Assembly (NCBI GenBank): GCA_001692895.1
Contig: KV748185.1
Location: 1,364,001-1,428,000 of the forward strand
Direction: 5' to 3'
DNA: 64,000 nt
Source: Cenococcum geophilum 1.58
Lineage: Eukaryota; Ascomycota; Dothideomycetes; Gloniales; Gloniaceae
The notes under the pieces are model-generated. The model had not been told where the DNA came from and ran no database searches. It saw only the letters and a list, made by a program, of their open reading frames with translations. Every line of letters begins with the position of its first letter. Within the stretch, counting starts at the first letter, position 1. This document shows positions 24,650 to 38,074 of this stretch, one piece after another. Made by a program: the position numbers and the translations under genes.

Positions 24650-25290
24650 TAATATCTTTATATCTTTACTATATCTGTATATAGTAATAGCTATAAACCT
24701 ATAGTCTTTAAAGGTTAGGCTTAGTAGAGTTAATATAGAGATATTATATAGCGTATAGGTATAACCTAGTAGTTATTAAAGCATTATAGGCAGTAGTAAA
24801 AAGTTTTTATATAGGATAGTAAGATCTTAAAAACGACTCCTACTAATACCCCTTTATAAAATAATAGCTACTATATACTCCTATTTTAGGTATATATATA
24901 ATCCTTATAGATATAATATAGATTCTAATCCCTAATAAAAAGTATTAATAACCCCTTATATTAATAGACGAGCTATTAAATAAATTAACTATATACCCCT
25001 TTCTAATCGTTAAAGCAATCGCCTATAGAGCTTATAGTTAATTACCGCCTATACTATATTCTACCTATTAGCTTAAATTATAACCCTATAGTTTACCTAT
25101 CTCCTTTCTATAACTAGTTACCCTAAAAAGAGCTTAGTAACTAGGGCTTAGGTATAAAAGATCCCTAGTATATATATATCCTACCTACCTCTTAATATTA
25201 TAAAGCTCATTAGAAGTAAACACTATTATACCTTTAATAAGCCTTATAGATAGGAGAGAGGTATATAGTAATATATAAGTAATAGCGTGT
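24650..25290 (+). repeat. mutated copy of repeat family G
   Basis: Aligns along its length with the first roughly 640 bp of the GC-balanced segment at 25342-26360. The differences are overwhelmingly C to T and G to A. An easy anchor is ttaggtataaaagat here against ctaggcataaaagat in the other copy. It may continue beyond the LINE fragment that starts at 25291. No coding sequence is recognised. The 30 bases from 24620 to 24650 are unassigned. Confidence 0.75.
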
Positions 25291-26664
25291 ATTTTTTAAA
25301 AAAAATATATACCTATTATATTATACTATATATATAGCCTCGGCCGTCGAAATCGGACTCTGCACCTGTACGTGGTGACGGCTACGAACCTAGTCTTCGA
25401 AGTTCAGATCCAGAGCCAACGCAGAGACGTCGCACAGCGTGCGGACAGGACCTGTGGTGGTTGTAGGCGTTGAGGGCGGTGGTGAAAAATTTTTAGATGG
25501 TGAGATCTTGAAAACCACTACTGTTGGCTCTCTACAGTACGACGACTACTACATTCTCCTATCTAGGGCACCTGTACGATCCAACATGGATGCATAGTAT
25601 TCGATATCACCCCCCATCCCCCAGTGGAAAGCATTAATGACCTTATATTAACGAATAAGCAAACGCGAACGAACGAACGAACGAGCAAATATACGGCCCC
25701 TCCCAACCCCTAGGGCGATCGCCCGCGGAGTATGCGGTCACTTGCCGTACTGCTATAATACTACTGAAAGCGGTAGCTGGATAACCCCGTACGGTTTTCC
25801 TTGTCTCCTCTCGACGGAGTGGTGCCCTTAGAGAGGGCCTAGTGACTGGGGCCTAGGCATAAAAGATACCCAGATATACACACACACATATATCCCGCTT
25901 TTATCTTTTAGTTTTAGGATAGTAGATTGGATGAATCCCCCTTACGCCTTCGATAGGCCTTAGGGGGGGGGGAGGCATGGCGTATATGGCAATGGTCAAC
26001 AAGAGACAGTATATAGGGGTGGTCAAGATATGGGGCACAACTACAAGCATATAGCAATTGATCGGCAAGGCCTAGCTAGGACGTAGTGAACCCTAGCTTT
26101 GGATAAGCTAGAGAAGGAAGTAGTGGTTCCTAAGGAGTTCGAAACATCCAAGGAGGAGGACGAGCTGTAGGCCCTTAGGGCCGCTGCTCGTGCAGGCATG
26201 GTAATTCGGGGTTTTTTATCCTACTGAGGTGGCTCATAGGGTTTTTCCTCCCCCCAATAGCAAGGGGTTTTTCCTGTTAATATTACTTTCCCCTTGTGTA
26301 CGGAGTAGTCTGCGTGGGCCTAGATAGGATCCGTATCAGACGTTAATCAAAGAATCTACTACTATATATATAGCCTCTAACTAATAGCGCTATAGTTCTA
26401 TATATCTAAATCCTTTATAAGTAGCTTAATATATACTAGCAGTTATATTCTAATAGTTTATAAACTCTTAGATTAGGTATTTATAGCTCCCTAGTAAAGT
26501 ACTAAGTTACTAATAATAACTAAGTAATAAAAAATGGTAAAAATAGTATAAGAAACCCTATCGCTTAACCCTATCCCATTTATAGTTAATATTTATCTTT
26601 TACTCTTTAATATATATCCTTTACTATAGCTTTAATAATAAAAGATAAACTAAGAAAATAACTA
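25291..26664 (-). mobile_element. LINE 3' UTR fragment, split by family G
   Basis: Minus-strand LINE tail. A T/A-rich run lies at about 25293-25308. The 3' UTR sequence at 25308-25341 continues at 26361-26640, matching the LINE tails at 20194-20519 (reversed) and 21885-22200. Possible target duplication aatagcgtg (about 25282-25290) against aatagcgag (about 26660-26668). Severely 5'-truncated, about 350 bp without the insertion, with no coding part left. Confidence 0.7.
25342..26360 (+). mobile_element. family G element, GC-balanced and scarcely mutated
   Basis: A 1,019-bp segment with near-balanced base composition lies abruptly inside AT-rich DNA. It is flanked by a perfect 17-bp duplication actatatatatagcctc (25325-25341 and 26361-26377), which shows it is an insertion into the LINE tail. 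Inside are a short GAAC-type microsatellite (about 25666-25690), a TATA-like word cataaaag (about 25858-25865), an AC/AT microsatellite (about 25876-25893), a run of nine or more G (about 25967), and short open stretches with no recognised domain. There is no LTR, A-tail or terminal inverted repeat. A second, heavily mutated copy is at 24650-25290. Its class is unknown. Confidence 0.7.
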
Positions 26665-27153
26665 GAATAGCGAGAGGCGTAGAAGGCCTACGTTAGACGG
26701 ATATATAGCTCCCTTATTATTAGCGTACTTATATTAAAAATATAGGAACTCCTTATCTAAAAAGTAATTATTTTGGATAGCCTTATATATGGTATAAGGC
26801 TCTATAACTATAGCCTACGCCTAAAAAGATACTTTTACTACTTATAATAGAGATATACCTAATCTATATATAGAGCGTAAGCGTACTATAAATACTAGTA
26901 AGCCCCTATAATATAAGGGAGTATATAAAATAAGACTATATAAGATATAGTAAAGAAATAAATATATTAAATATAAAAGATATAGATAAAAGTATAGTAG
27001 CTACAAAAATGGCTATACGCTATATTATATAAATAAAAGAAATAGGTAATAGGTTAGGGAGATATTAAGGTCCTTTTAGCGACCCCTATCTTTAATATTA
27101 AAGGTTTAAACTAGTTAACTAAAGCTATAATAGGCTAGAAGTGGCGCTATATA
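26665..27153 (+). other. AT-rich stretch, probably 5' part of the LINE resumed at 35195
   Basis: No domain is recognised. It is contiguous with 35195 onward once Gypsy A copy 2 and its target duplication are removed. It may therefore hold the 5' UTR/ORF1 part of the plus-strand LINE, or the end of the mutated family G copy near its left end. Confidence 0.4.
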
Positions 27154-27158
27154 ATATC

Positions 27159-27578
27159 TATAACGAAGCCTTATAGTAGGAACTACGGTAGACTTATTAA
27201 TGGGCTAGGTATATAGGTATTGCCGGAAGTCAACAACGTAATAATAACTAGTAGAGTGGTTGCCTAACAGATTAACTCCAATTGTATTCTAAGAATTACT
27301 ATAAGGAAGGAACTATCTAGGTAGGGACTAAGGGTCCTTAAATACACAACCGTACTCCTAAGAAAGTTATTACTTTATCTGCTCTATCTACTCTATTTGC
27401 TCTATTATAGATCTTATAGATTATATAGATTATATAGATTATATTACGTAACTCTACTTACTATTTCTCGTTATATGGTTTTACGGGTTCTATCCTAGAC
27501 TATACTTATATTAACTAACTAGCTTCTTCTAACTCCTCTCTAAATAGTTATAATATTACACTTAAAGCGTTTATAATA
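27159..27578 (-). repeat. 3' LTR of Gypsy A copy 2
   Basis: 420 bp; the pair differs from 34770-35189 only by transitions as far as I can see, so the divergence reflects RIP and not elapsed time. The terminal dinucleotides are eroded. Confidence 0.93.
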
Positions 27579-30500
27579 CTATCTCCCTCCTTTTTATTAT
27601 TGTCCTTAAAGATACCTAGTATCTCTAAGTTGTTTACTAGAGGTGTAATATCCGTCTAATTAATTTAGTTAATATTATTACTTATAATGCCTAAAGCACC
27701 TTCTTTTTCCTTAACTTTTTATTATACGCGTACAGTCTCTTCTATACTATCGCTTGGTGAAGTAATACTATCTTTATATTCTCGTTGTGCGAAAGAGGGA
27801 TTAGTCTATATCGCGTTAGCGAGTCCTTTATCTTAATAACCTTCTTCCTATTTAGAGTGCACTAGAGTAAACATTTAATCGTCTTACGATATTTGCTTAG
27901 TTTCTAACGCTAAGTATACGCGTCTTATAACTCTTAATAGTCTCTAAGTTTCCTAAGTAATTTATTATAGGGTCTTATATTTAATTTACTGCTATAAAGC
28001 TTAATAATAAGTTATCCGTTACCTTGGCGGAACTTTATTATTCGCGTAACGCTAAGAAGGAGGCTGCTAATACTTAATAACGGGCCCTTAATTCTCGTCT
28101 TGCTGCGTCTACTTAATTAATTTATCTTAAGAAAGTTCGCAAGAAGGTTTATTTTAAGAAGTAGAAACTTATAAAATAAGGTTTATAGGAACTTAGTGAT
28201 AAAAGAACGGATTTTTTTCTAATAGAGAAGGAAACAACTTTAAATAGCTTAGCAGTTGCTCTTTCTAGGTCCCCCTTAGGTAACTTGTTCTTTAGTGATT
28301 CTTCTTTATTAATATTACCTAACCTTTTCTCTTCTAATACTCCTATATCTTTCTTATAGCATTCTTTAAATTTTCTAATAGCTCCTAGGTAGTCTTATTA
28401 TAGCCTATCTACTTTACTTTATACTATATTTTATTATCTATATCCTTATAATTAACGATCTTTAAAACTTACTATTTATCTTCCTTTTATTCTCTATACG
28501 TGTTTACTTTATAAACCGGTAGCTTAATATTTCCGTATACTGGCTCTAGCATTATAATATACTATATAGGGTAGATCTTTATCCTAGCTGGTAGGTTTAA
28601 CTTAAATATAACTAATGAAATTTTCTATATAATTTTAAAAGGTCCTAATCTGACGTAATCCAACTTCTTACTTAGTTATTAACTTTTAAAATTTTTATAT
28701 AGTAGCTATACTTTATCTCCCTCCTTAAGATCTAGTCCCTTAGATCTCTTAGTATTATAGTACTTTTTTTATTCTTTACTCTACTACCTTAGCTATTTCC
28801 GTAAGGTCTGCATGAAGATTTATTAAACTCTTCATTCTTTACTTAGCTGTGCTATTTATTTTCTTTACTTAACGTAGTGATAGTAAGGTCCTTAGCTTAT
28901 ATCTATAATTCGCCTTAAATAGTAATATACCTATTTCTTCTTATAGTGTTATATTATATATAAACTATATAACTAGTAATAGCGATACCTAATTATTTTG
29001 TATATAATTAATATAATGCCTTAGATACTGCTCTAGTGTTTAATTTAATCTTTCCGTTTAACCGTCTGTCTGTGGATAATATATAGTAAAAGTTGCTGCT
29101 TAAACTCCTTACTCTGCTAAGAACACTTCCTAGAATACTGCTATAAATTTTAGATCTCTATTTAATATAATTTTGCTTAATGCTCTATATCTTGCGAATA
29201 CTTCTTTAATATAGATTTTAGCGATATCTTCCGCTGATATTTCTTCTGTGTATACTATAAAGTATCCCTACTTTATAAGCTTATCTATTATTACTAAGAT
29301 CGCGTTATAATCTTATTTAGTAATAGGATCTCTTAATTTTAGTAACTTAATAATAAAGTCCTATAATATGACCTCCTATAGTCTCTCTAGTATTTTGATA
29401 GGTTATAGCTCTTTATACGGCTTATGCCTTGTTAGTTTGTTCCTTTAGTAATCTAGATATTCTTTTATAACTTACTTAGCTAGTCCTTAGATTCTATTAA
29501 TGATGTACTTCTCTTAAAGTCTTAACACTAAGCCTATAGCTCCGTTGTGTCCTTAAGTTAGTCCTTTATAAAATAACTTAATAAACTTCTTTGTAATAGA
29601 TCTCGGCACGTATATTACTTCTTAATTTTCGTACTACTCTAAGTCTAAATCCTCTGTTTATGCTTTTAGGATCTTTTATATTTAATTACTCTCTAGTAAT
29701 TTATAGATCTGTTCTTCTTGTATTACTATAATCTTTGGATGATTATACCTAATTAATCTATCTATATCTTTTCGTAGTAAAGCCCCTAATAGCTTTTTAT
29801 CGCTTTATAGTTCAGTTTTTCTGCTTAGAGCGTCTACTTGTGTATTCTCTGTACCCTTAGTATACTGAATCTTAAAATGGTATTCTATAAGCATCTCCGC
29901 CTATCTAACCTATCTGCGATTAAGTTCTTTTATTATTAGGAACCCTATTAGGTTCTTATAATCTGTCTTAACTATAAATAGTTTTTCTGTGCCTTATAAG
30001 AATGATCTCTATTTCTTTAGTGCTATAATTATACCTAATAACTCCTTATTATAGATGTTATAGTTTAGTTCTAGTAGTATTATCTTCTAACTGTAATATG
30101 CTACTAGGTGCTATCTATCCTTATATTTCTATAGAAAGTACGCTCCTAGTATATAGTCTAATACATTTATTTCGACCACTATCTCTAACTATAGTTAATA
30201 GATTTTAAGAACTGGCTCCTAGGTAAACAACTGTTTGATTTTCTTAAACAGTTCCTTTTATTCCTCTCCCTATGCCTATAGTTCTTCTTTCTTTATTAAT
30301 TTTATAAGCGGCTTAATGTCCTTTAACTATTAAGCTATAAACCTTCTATAGTAATTGCAGAACCCTAAAAATGACCTTAACTGCGTTATATTTTCTAGTT
30401 CTTGCTAATTTACTATAGCCTTAATCTTCTTTAGATCTATACTAAGTTAGCCTAGTTTAATAATAAATCTAACAAAATCTGTCTTCCTAGTGAAGAATTC

Positions 30501-33500
30501 GCATTTCTTAATTACTACTGGCATCTATTCTTCTTGTAGTCTCTTTAAGACCTATTTAACGTATTCTCCATATTCTTCCTCGCTTATTAAGTAGATAAAA
30601 ATATCGTTAAGGTATACCATAATAAATTTATTTAAGTATTCTCTTAATACATTGTTAATACGCTTCTAAAACATTACTAGTGCGTTTATAAGCCCGAATT
30701 ATATAACTAATGGTTTATATAGTCCTTCCTTTAACCTAAAGGCTGCCTTCTATTTGTTGCCTTCCTTAATCCTAATCTAGTGGTATACCCATCTTAGATC
30801 TATCTTTATAAAGATTTGCGCATTGCCGATCCTATCTTAGATTTCGCTAATTAAGGGTAAAGGATACCTATCCTTCCTAGTAATGCTATTTAACTGTCTA
30901 TAGTTAATATATAGCCTAAGTTTTCTATTCTTCTTTAGTACGAATAGTACTGGATATCCTGCTAATAACTGCGATAGTCTAATGTATCCCTTTTAAAGAT
31001 TTTCTTAGACAAACTCCTTAAGTGCCTATAACTCTTTTTCTGTTAACTTGTAAGTTAGGTAGAACCTTAAACTTATTTCTAGTTCTAACTCTATCTTATA
31101 GTCCCATGCTACATAATCTAATAGCTTTTTACTTTTTAGTAACTATAGCTTCTTACTATACTTATAGTATCTCTTTGGTATATAACTTAATTCTTAATTA
31201 GTCTCCTTATATGTCGCTCTGACTTAGTACTATACCAACTTGGTTTATTGTCGCATCTTGCGTTATTATATGTCTTTAATATTAACCTAACCTATAACCC
31301 AATTAATTCTTAGATTATATTCCTATAACTAAGGCATTCCTAATACTGCCTTATTATTTCCTAATAGTAATATATTAAAAGACATCTTGACTTATCTTCC
31401 TTTAATGGTTATCTAAATTGGTCCTGTTTTAAGATTAATAATGCCTCCTTCGTAGGCTATTGGATCTCCTGAAATTGTTACTAATAGATAAAGGTACTCT
31501 TTTTGCCTATATAGTAGCCCCATCCTTTTAACTACTGCTAGTAAGATATAGTTCCTTATTACTCTACTATCTACTAACGCTTTAAACTATTAATCTTGCC
31601 ATTTAATTTTTAGATTTAGGTGTTATCCTTAAATTCCTTTAAGGGTCTAAGGCTCTACTACTGGCTCCCTCTGGTCCTGTAGGCCTCTACTTTTCCTAAC
31701 TATTAGCTACTTAATCCTATTATACTTGGCTTACTCTTTAGCTAATGCCTAGTTTGTTTTTTGTCTTTAATATGCTATAAATAGGTATTCTCTAGATATT
31801 CCCACTATTGTTATCTATTTAAGTATTCTTCCATAAGGAATCTTCCTAGTTAAAGTATTAAATCTTCTTCCTCTTAGACTTCTGCCGGATGCTAGCTGTG
31901 TATATACTTAGCATTCCTGTACTATTGTTTATCTATTATCTAATATATCCTTATAGGGTATTTCCGATTCTTTTCCTTTAGATTTTTATGCATTTTATAT
32001 ATATTGTCTATATATGCAATCCATAATAGCGTATAGTGTACTAGGTGCTTTAGGTTAACCCTTAACTTGTCTTTGTCCTTAAGTTCGAACCTTTATTGCA
32101 CTAATTTAAACGTTATAACCTTATTTATAGGTACTGAGATGCGCCTTTTGCTTCTTTAGTTCTCTAATCGTTCCTCTAGATCTTTTAATGTTATAATTAA
32201 GGCTCCCTTGATATAATTTATTACTTTTTCCGTAATTAGGTGGTCTTAGATAACTTTTTCGTATAACTATATATAGAATTCTTCCCACTCGTTATTGTGT
32301 CGTTGCCTATACCACTTTTAGTATAGCTACTAAAGTGTATACGGCTTGTTTATAAGGAAGTATCTTTTTATTACTACGTTATAACAGCCTTTTATGTGTC
32401 GTTCTTCGAACCTAGTAGGAATCCCTAAATCCTCTTCGTTTTCTAGTTTAGTAAGCCACTTAGCTCTTAGTATACCTATTCTTAGCCTATTAGTAATTCT
32501 TTATATAGGTGCTCTGTCCCTTATATATCCTAACGTGCTAGATCTCTTATCTAGTTTCTTTTCTTGCTATGCGATAATTCTTGCTCTAAACTCTTCTATG
32601 GTTTCTTGTTGTTTGCGTCTTGCAATTAGATCCTTAAAGTTCTCTTACTTCTTAATCTTAGTATTAAACTCTTAATCTTTAGTCTAAACGTCTTGTTTAA
32701 CTAGTAAGTCCTCTAGATCTATGTATCTATCTCCTAATCTAACTGCTGTTTATATTGCAGATTCTTTAATCTATAAAGAAGCTCCTTACCTCTTGCTTAT
32801 AGGTATCTTAATTTATACTCTAAATTCTTAATCCCTTAAATTCTTTAATCCTGAGCTTGCTTCTAACTTAAGCTTAGCTCTAGCCTTAGTCTAACTAGGC
32901 TTTACTAGTATCCTTATCTCGTCTTAAGAGTCCTAGATCTTACTTATCTCGTCTTAAGAGTCTTATGCCGTTGGGAACACTTATCCTAAGCTTATTTGTA
33001 TATTATTAAACTAAGCTACTNCTCTACTCCATTGGTTTACCTCTGTTATGGGTCCTTAAGCATACCTTATCTCTNCTTAAGAATCTTAGTTGTCTCTTAT
33101 CTCGTCTTAAGAATCTTAAGCCTTTAGCTTTTTGCCTTTATTAAGTGGTAAGCTAGCACTAGCAGTTGTCTGCTTACTTAATCGTCTCTAAATATTACTC
33201 CTTCCGTCTTATAAAGCGATAGATGCCGTATCTAATGGTGTTATAATGCCCGTTACTAAACCTTGCTTTATAGTGGTCTTAGTCTCTACTTCTATTGCGT
33301 TGTTAAGGTTTAGATACCCCCAGTTAATTCCTTTACTATTCTTATTGCTGTTAATTAATAAGTACTCTAACTCTATTATTATTATTATTATTACTAATTA
33401 TTGTCCGTATATTGCTGTAATATCTTAATCTAGCTTATAAAGTTAATTTTATTCTTTATCTAACTCTTTAGTTTTTTTAAGTCCTTTTAACTCTGGCTCT

Positions 33501-34769
33501 TATAGCTAATAGCTTATACCGTACTTAGCGTCTTTATAAATTTAGTATACGTTGTTGTAATAAAACGCGAAACTTCTAATTAAATATTCTTTTATTCCTT
33601 ATAGCGTACTATTATCCCTCTATACGTATATATTATATACTACTAGTCTAGTTCCCTTTACTATATAATAACTCTAACCACTTTTATAGTCTTTGGCGAA
33701 ATAACCCTATTTTCCCCAATTTATACAAGCTCTATCTTTAAACTATTGCTTTTGCTATAAAGTCCGCTTAAACGTCTTTTGCTGCTAAGATCCTTAGTTT
33801 AGCCTATACTCCTTAGTTCTGTAATTACTTAATCCTTAACCTCTAGGTTTCTATAGTTTCTTACTTTATCTCTTATAGGTTTCTTTGGTATTACTTAGGT
33901 CCATTAGCTTTACGCTATACTATAGTTTTTAACTTAGCTTTAGTTATTACGTGCTCTGCGTCTTATATAACTATAGAACTCTATCCTAGCCCCTCTTAGC
34001 CTGTTCCCTTTAGAAGATCCTATTATTAATTTTAATCGCTTAATCTATTAATTCCCTTAGGGTGTTTGCATCTTCTATTAGAATAATTACGTTCTAGACT
34101 TTAGCCTTAAGTCCCTGTTTGTACTGTGCTATAAGCGCCTTATTATTCTATTTAACCTATATAGTAAGTGTTTAAAACTGCGTTGTATACTTAATTGCTA
34201 AAGTTTGCTGTGTTAGGTCCTAAAGCTTTTTCTTTACTATAGTTATTGCTTCTGGGTCCCCGAATATCTATATTAATTATTCTATAAATTCTGCCTAGCT
34301 AGAAAACACAAATTGTACCTTTTAATTGGGAGTAGTTATTCCGTTAGTCTATATTTCCGTTAAGTAGGGTTTAAACTATTTAAGTGCCCTTTTTAATAAA
34401 AATAGTCCTGCGTAGGCTATCTAATCCATTATTATGACTAACTTGGCCCCTTCTTACATGACTTTAAAATGCATTTGCGTTAAGAATTTTTTAAGCTTTA
34501 ATCTCTCTCCTAAAAATCGTTTAATTAAAGGTAACTTAACCTTTACTACTCCAATTCCATTAAGTCTTTCTTTAAGTATTTAGTTGTTCTCATTTAACCT
34601 ATTAACGATTTCCTGTAACTGCCTAACCGTGACTGGTTGTAAGTCAGTATCTTGTATACTTGTATCTCTACTTAACCTTAAAGTAGTTGCTGCCGTTAAT
34701 GGTGTTGTGGTAGCTACTTTTAGTGGCATGTTATTTAACTTCTTAAAACCGTAACTGTAGTAGTAATTG

Positions 34770-35189
34770 TGTAACAGAGCCTTATAGTAGGAACTACGGT
34801 AGACTCGTTAATAGGCTAGGTATATAGGTATTGCCAGAAGTTAACAACGTAATAATAACTGGTAGAGTGGTTGCCTAACAGATTAATTCTAATTGTATTC
34901 TGAGAATTACTATAAGGAAGGAACTATCTAGGTAGGGATTAAGGGTCCTTAAATACACAACCATACTCCTAAGAAAGTTGTTACTCTATCTGCTCTGTCT
35001 GCTCTATTCGCTCTATTATAGATCTTATAGATTATACAGATTATATAGATCACATCACGTGACTCTACTTACCATTCCTCGTTATATAGTTCCACGGGTT
35101 CTATCCTGGACCGTGCTTATATTAACTAACTAGCTTCTTCTAACTCCTCTCCAAGTAGTCGTAACATTGTACTTAAAGCGTTTGTAACA
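34770..35189 (-). repeat. 5' LTR of Gypsy A copy 2
   Basis: 420 bp, TGTAACAGAG at the left and GTTTGTAACA at the right on the plus strand, so the ends are short inverted repeats. A CACGTG word lies at 35056-35061. This is the better-preserved LTR of the family in the window. Confidence 0.93.
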
Positions 35190-35194
35190 ATATC

Positions 35195-37862
35195 TTTAGA
35201 CTAAGTAGGGATATAAGGAAGAATATACCCTATAGAAAGGCCTATAAGGATAGCTATAGGTATAAAGCTAGGCTAGGTAAAATATACGTAGCTAGCGTAT
35301 AAGGGGTATACGGCTAATTAGTAATAGTAGAGGACGGGACTAAAGTAGTAATAGATATTAATATAGAAAATAGGGAAGAAATATAAGATATAGAAAGCTC
35401 TATATATATAATAAGTAGTAGCTAGGGAATAGATATAAAAGACAAGAGAACTAATAACCTAAAGAAAAATTAATATAAATAAATAAGGATAAATAAGGGG
35501 AGAAAAAATGGTAAAAAGTTCTTATAAGAAGTCTAAAGGGGAAATAAAGGGTCCTTATAGGGGATTTATAACTTAATAATTATATAATATAACTACGGTA
35601 ATATAAACGACTAGTTTATAAGACCCCTACTTAATAGCCTAGACCTAGAAAAACACTATATCCTTATAGTATAAGAACTATTCTATAATACCTATACACT
35701 ATTAATATACTATCCCTAAGGGTTTTACCTCCTATATAAACTAAAAGCAGCTATATATATACTTTATAGTTAATAAAGCTATTAGCCTAGTTATATAGTT
35801 AACCTAGATATTGCGGCTATAATAATCTAAATATATAGGGGACTAGTATAGATTATTAATATATATAATCTAAGGACTATAAAAGTACTATAAATAGAAA
35901 ATATTGTAACTATAATAAGCCTTATTTATAACTAAATATATAAAGTTTATCCTACTAGGTTATATAAACCTCTACTACCTATAGTAGGGATATATCTATA
36001 TTACTACAAAACTATAGGTAGAGAGCTTATTAGAAGCTATATATAGTTAAGGCCTTAAGCTAGCTACCCCTTTAGGGGTAACTACTTAGTAAAGAGGTAT
36101 AATTAAGAGTATAATTGACTTTATATTTAGAGATAAAGGCTTATATTAAAGGTTTAAGAGATATATTTATCTGTATACGCCTAGACCTAAATACTAAGAT
36201 ATAACTAAGTAGTAAAAGATATATAATTAAAAGGCTTAATATATATAGCTTTATTAATACCGTTAAGTAATAATTTTAAACCGTTTAAGAAATCTAACCT
36301 AGCGAGTTATACTAACTACCCTATAGAAAATTAACTAGAGGCTAAAAAAGATCTAGGTAGTAATTTAAAATAGGCTTAAAAAACACTACTTAGAATTAAA
36401 GCTAGGCCCCTATATACACTATATATAGTCTATATAGTACGTAGTCTTTATAGTTAACTAGTAAAGAGTAAAAAGAAGATATATAAGAAGTTAAAAACCT
36501 AAAGATAAGAGATAATATAAAAATATAAGGAACTAGCTAAAGAATACCCTAAAGTATAAAATAAGAAATAACTAAAAATAATTTACTAATAAATATACTA
36601 TTAACCTAAACTTCCCCTATAATAAGAGCCTTTAAGTAATAGTAAAATAAATAGGGAAAAAGGTAGAATACTTTTATAACTACTACCCCTATAAAGAACA
36701 GGCGAGATATAGACTATAAATACTAATAATAAGAAAGTAAAAATCCTTATAGAGATATTCTTTCCCTAGATAGCTTTAGTAGGCCTTAGTAATATTATAA
36801 AAGAGGTGCTAATAACCTACCTTTAGGTTAAAAGCAATATAATAATAGAAGAAATAGCTAAAAAATATTAGACGCCTCCCTAATAGCAAAGTATTAAAAT
36901 TAGATAAGATTATAAATAAGGCCCTAAAGACCTATAGAGAATTAATAGCCTCCTAACTAGCAAATATAGCTAGAGTGTACTTTATAATAGGATACTATCT
37001 ATAACTTAGAAGAATTATAACAATAGTTATATTATATAAAGAAAATAAGGTAAACTACTTAACCCTAAGAAGCTACTAGCCTATTATACTAGAAAATACT
37101 CTTAGTAAGATTTTAGAAAAGGTAATAGCGGACTATATAATAGATATATTTAAAGAATACGCCCTACTTTATAAAACAAAATAGGGGTAAGAGGGAAATA
37201 CTTAACGCTATTAGTACTTACCCTACTTACTAATAATATAAAAACCCCGTAGACTTAATAAAAAGACTATATAGTATTAATGCTTAGCCTAAATATTAGC
37301 GACGTCTTTAATAATATGTCCTATAAGTACCTCCTCTATACCTTTAGAATAAAAGGCCTTTAAAGTAGATTATATAATTTATATAGAGATTCTAAGGCTA
37401 AAGAAAAACCTTACTAGTCTTTAGTAAATACTAGAGCCCCCCTATTAAAGTATAATAGGAATACTATAGGGATTACCCCTCTCGCCTATACTTTTCTTTT
37501 CTTTATAAGTAACCTACTTAAATTCTTTAAAAACGGATAACCTAGGGGATATATTTCGTTAATAATATAAACCTAATTATATATAGCTATAGAATACTAT
37601 AGGATACTATAAAAAGCTATAATACTAATATAGAGTAGGTAAAACAATATAGAGCCTAATTTATACTAAATAAATATTAGCTACTATATTTATAAGGAAA
37701 AGTAACTAATCTATAAACCTTTAATATATAAGGCTTTAGAAAATAACTAACTTAGGGGTAAGAGTACTTAGTGTATAGGTAGATAGTAAGCTCTAGTAGA
37801 ATGTATATATAAAGTATGCAACCTATAGGGGTTAGATATAGTTTAATATAATATTTAGGATT
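35195..37862 (+). mobile_element. Tad-like LINE: endonuclease and reverse transcriptase part
   Basis: Degraded non-LTR retrotransposon on the plus strand. An apurinic-type endonuclease start is readable: an I-I-Q-Y-N-like block near 35579-35593, then a Q-E-(P)-F-Y-N-T block near 35669-35692. This is the order seen at the N-terminus of Tad1-clade LINE ORF2 proteins. The reverse transcriptase palm follows at about 37275-37560, with an N-I-x-D/G-x-F-N-N-x-S-Y-K block and a downstream F-L-F-F-I-S-N-L-L block. The Y-L-G-V-like thumb block lies near 37740-37790. Stops are frequent and RIP-like. It is interrupted on the left by Gypsy A copy 2 and on the right by Gypsy B2, and resumes at 43747. Confidence 0.8.
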
Positions 37863-38074
37863 TGTTAGCGACTTGGTCAATCGAGGCACGGACACAGCAA
37901 GAGAGGCGCGTAGGCCTATACGATTGGATTGTCTATAAACGAGGATCTAAAGCTAGAGAAAGGAAAGGGGAAGAACGGAAGCACTGCTTAAAGTTATATA
38001 TAATCCTCCGGTCACGTAACCGCACTTTACTATTACATAATGACAATCTGCGGCAGTTTGCCAGTGCCGTAATA
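37863..38074 (-). repeat. 3' LTR of B2
   Basis: 212 bp, keeps the TG start (TGTTAGCGAC). It matches 43530-43741 and the B1 LTRs. Confidence 0.92.

Larger units (their letters stand above)
27159..35189 (-). mobile_element. full-length Gypsy LTR retrotransposon, family A copy 2
   Basis: Two 420-bp LTRs bound an 8,031-bp element with a perfect target duplication ATATC (27154-27158 and 35190-35194). Coding is on the minus strand. A gag zinc-knuckle-like block is near 33692-33731. The reverse transcriptase Y-L-D-D region is near 30598-30632 and RNase H about 29880-30200. The integrase D-G-x-T-E region is near 29040-29075, a chromodomain-like block at about 28384-28446, and a purine tract lies next to the 3' LTR at 27579-27600. 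A long region between chromodomain and 3' LTR (about 27600-28370) has no domain I recognise. Structurally whole, but its frames are broken many times by transitions. The antisense ORFs at 32394-32675 and 33246-33428 are shadows. N bases at about 33021-33075. Confidence 0.93.

Noticed and set aside
32394-33428. Plus-strand ORFs at 32394-32675 and 33246-33428
   Set aside because: They are antisense to the gag/pol region of a minus-strand Gypsy element.
27159-35189. Dating of the Gypsy elements from LTR divergence
   Set aside because: The LTR pairs differ almost only by transitions from RIP, so a molecular clock would overestimate the age. Only relative order from nesting is safe.
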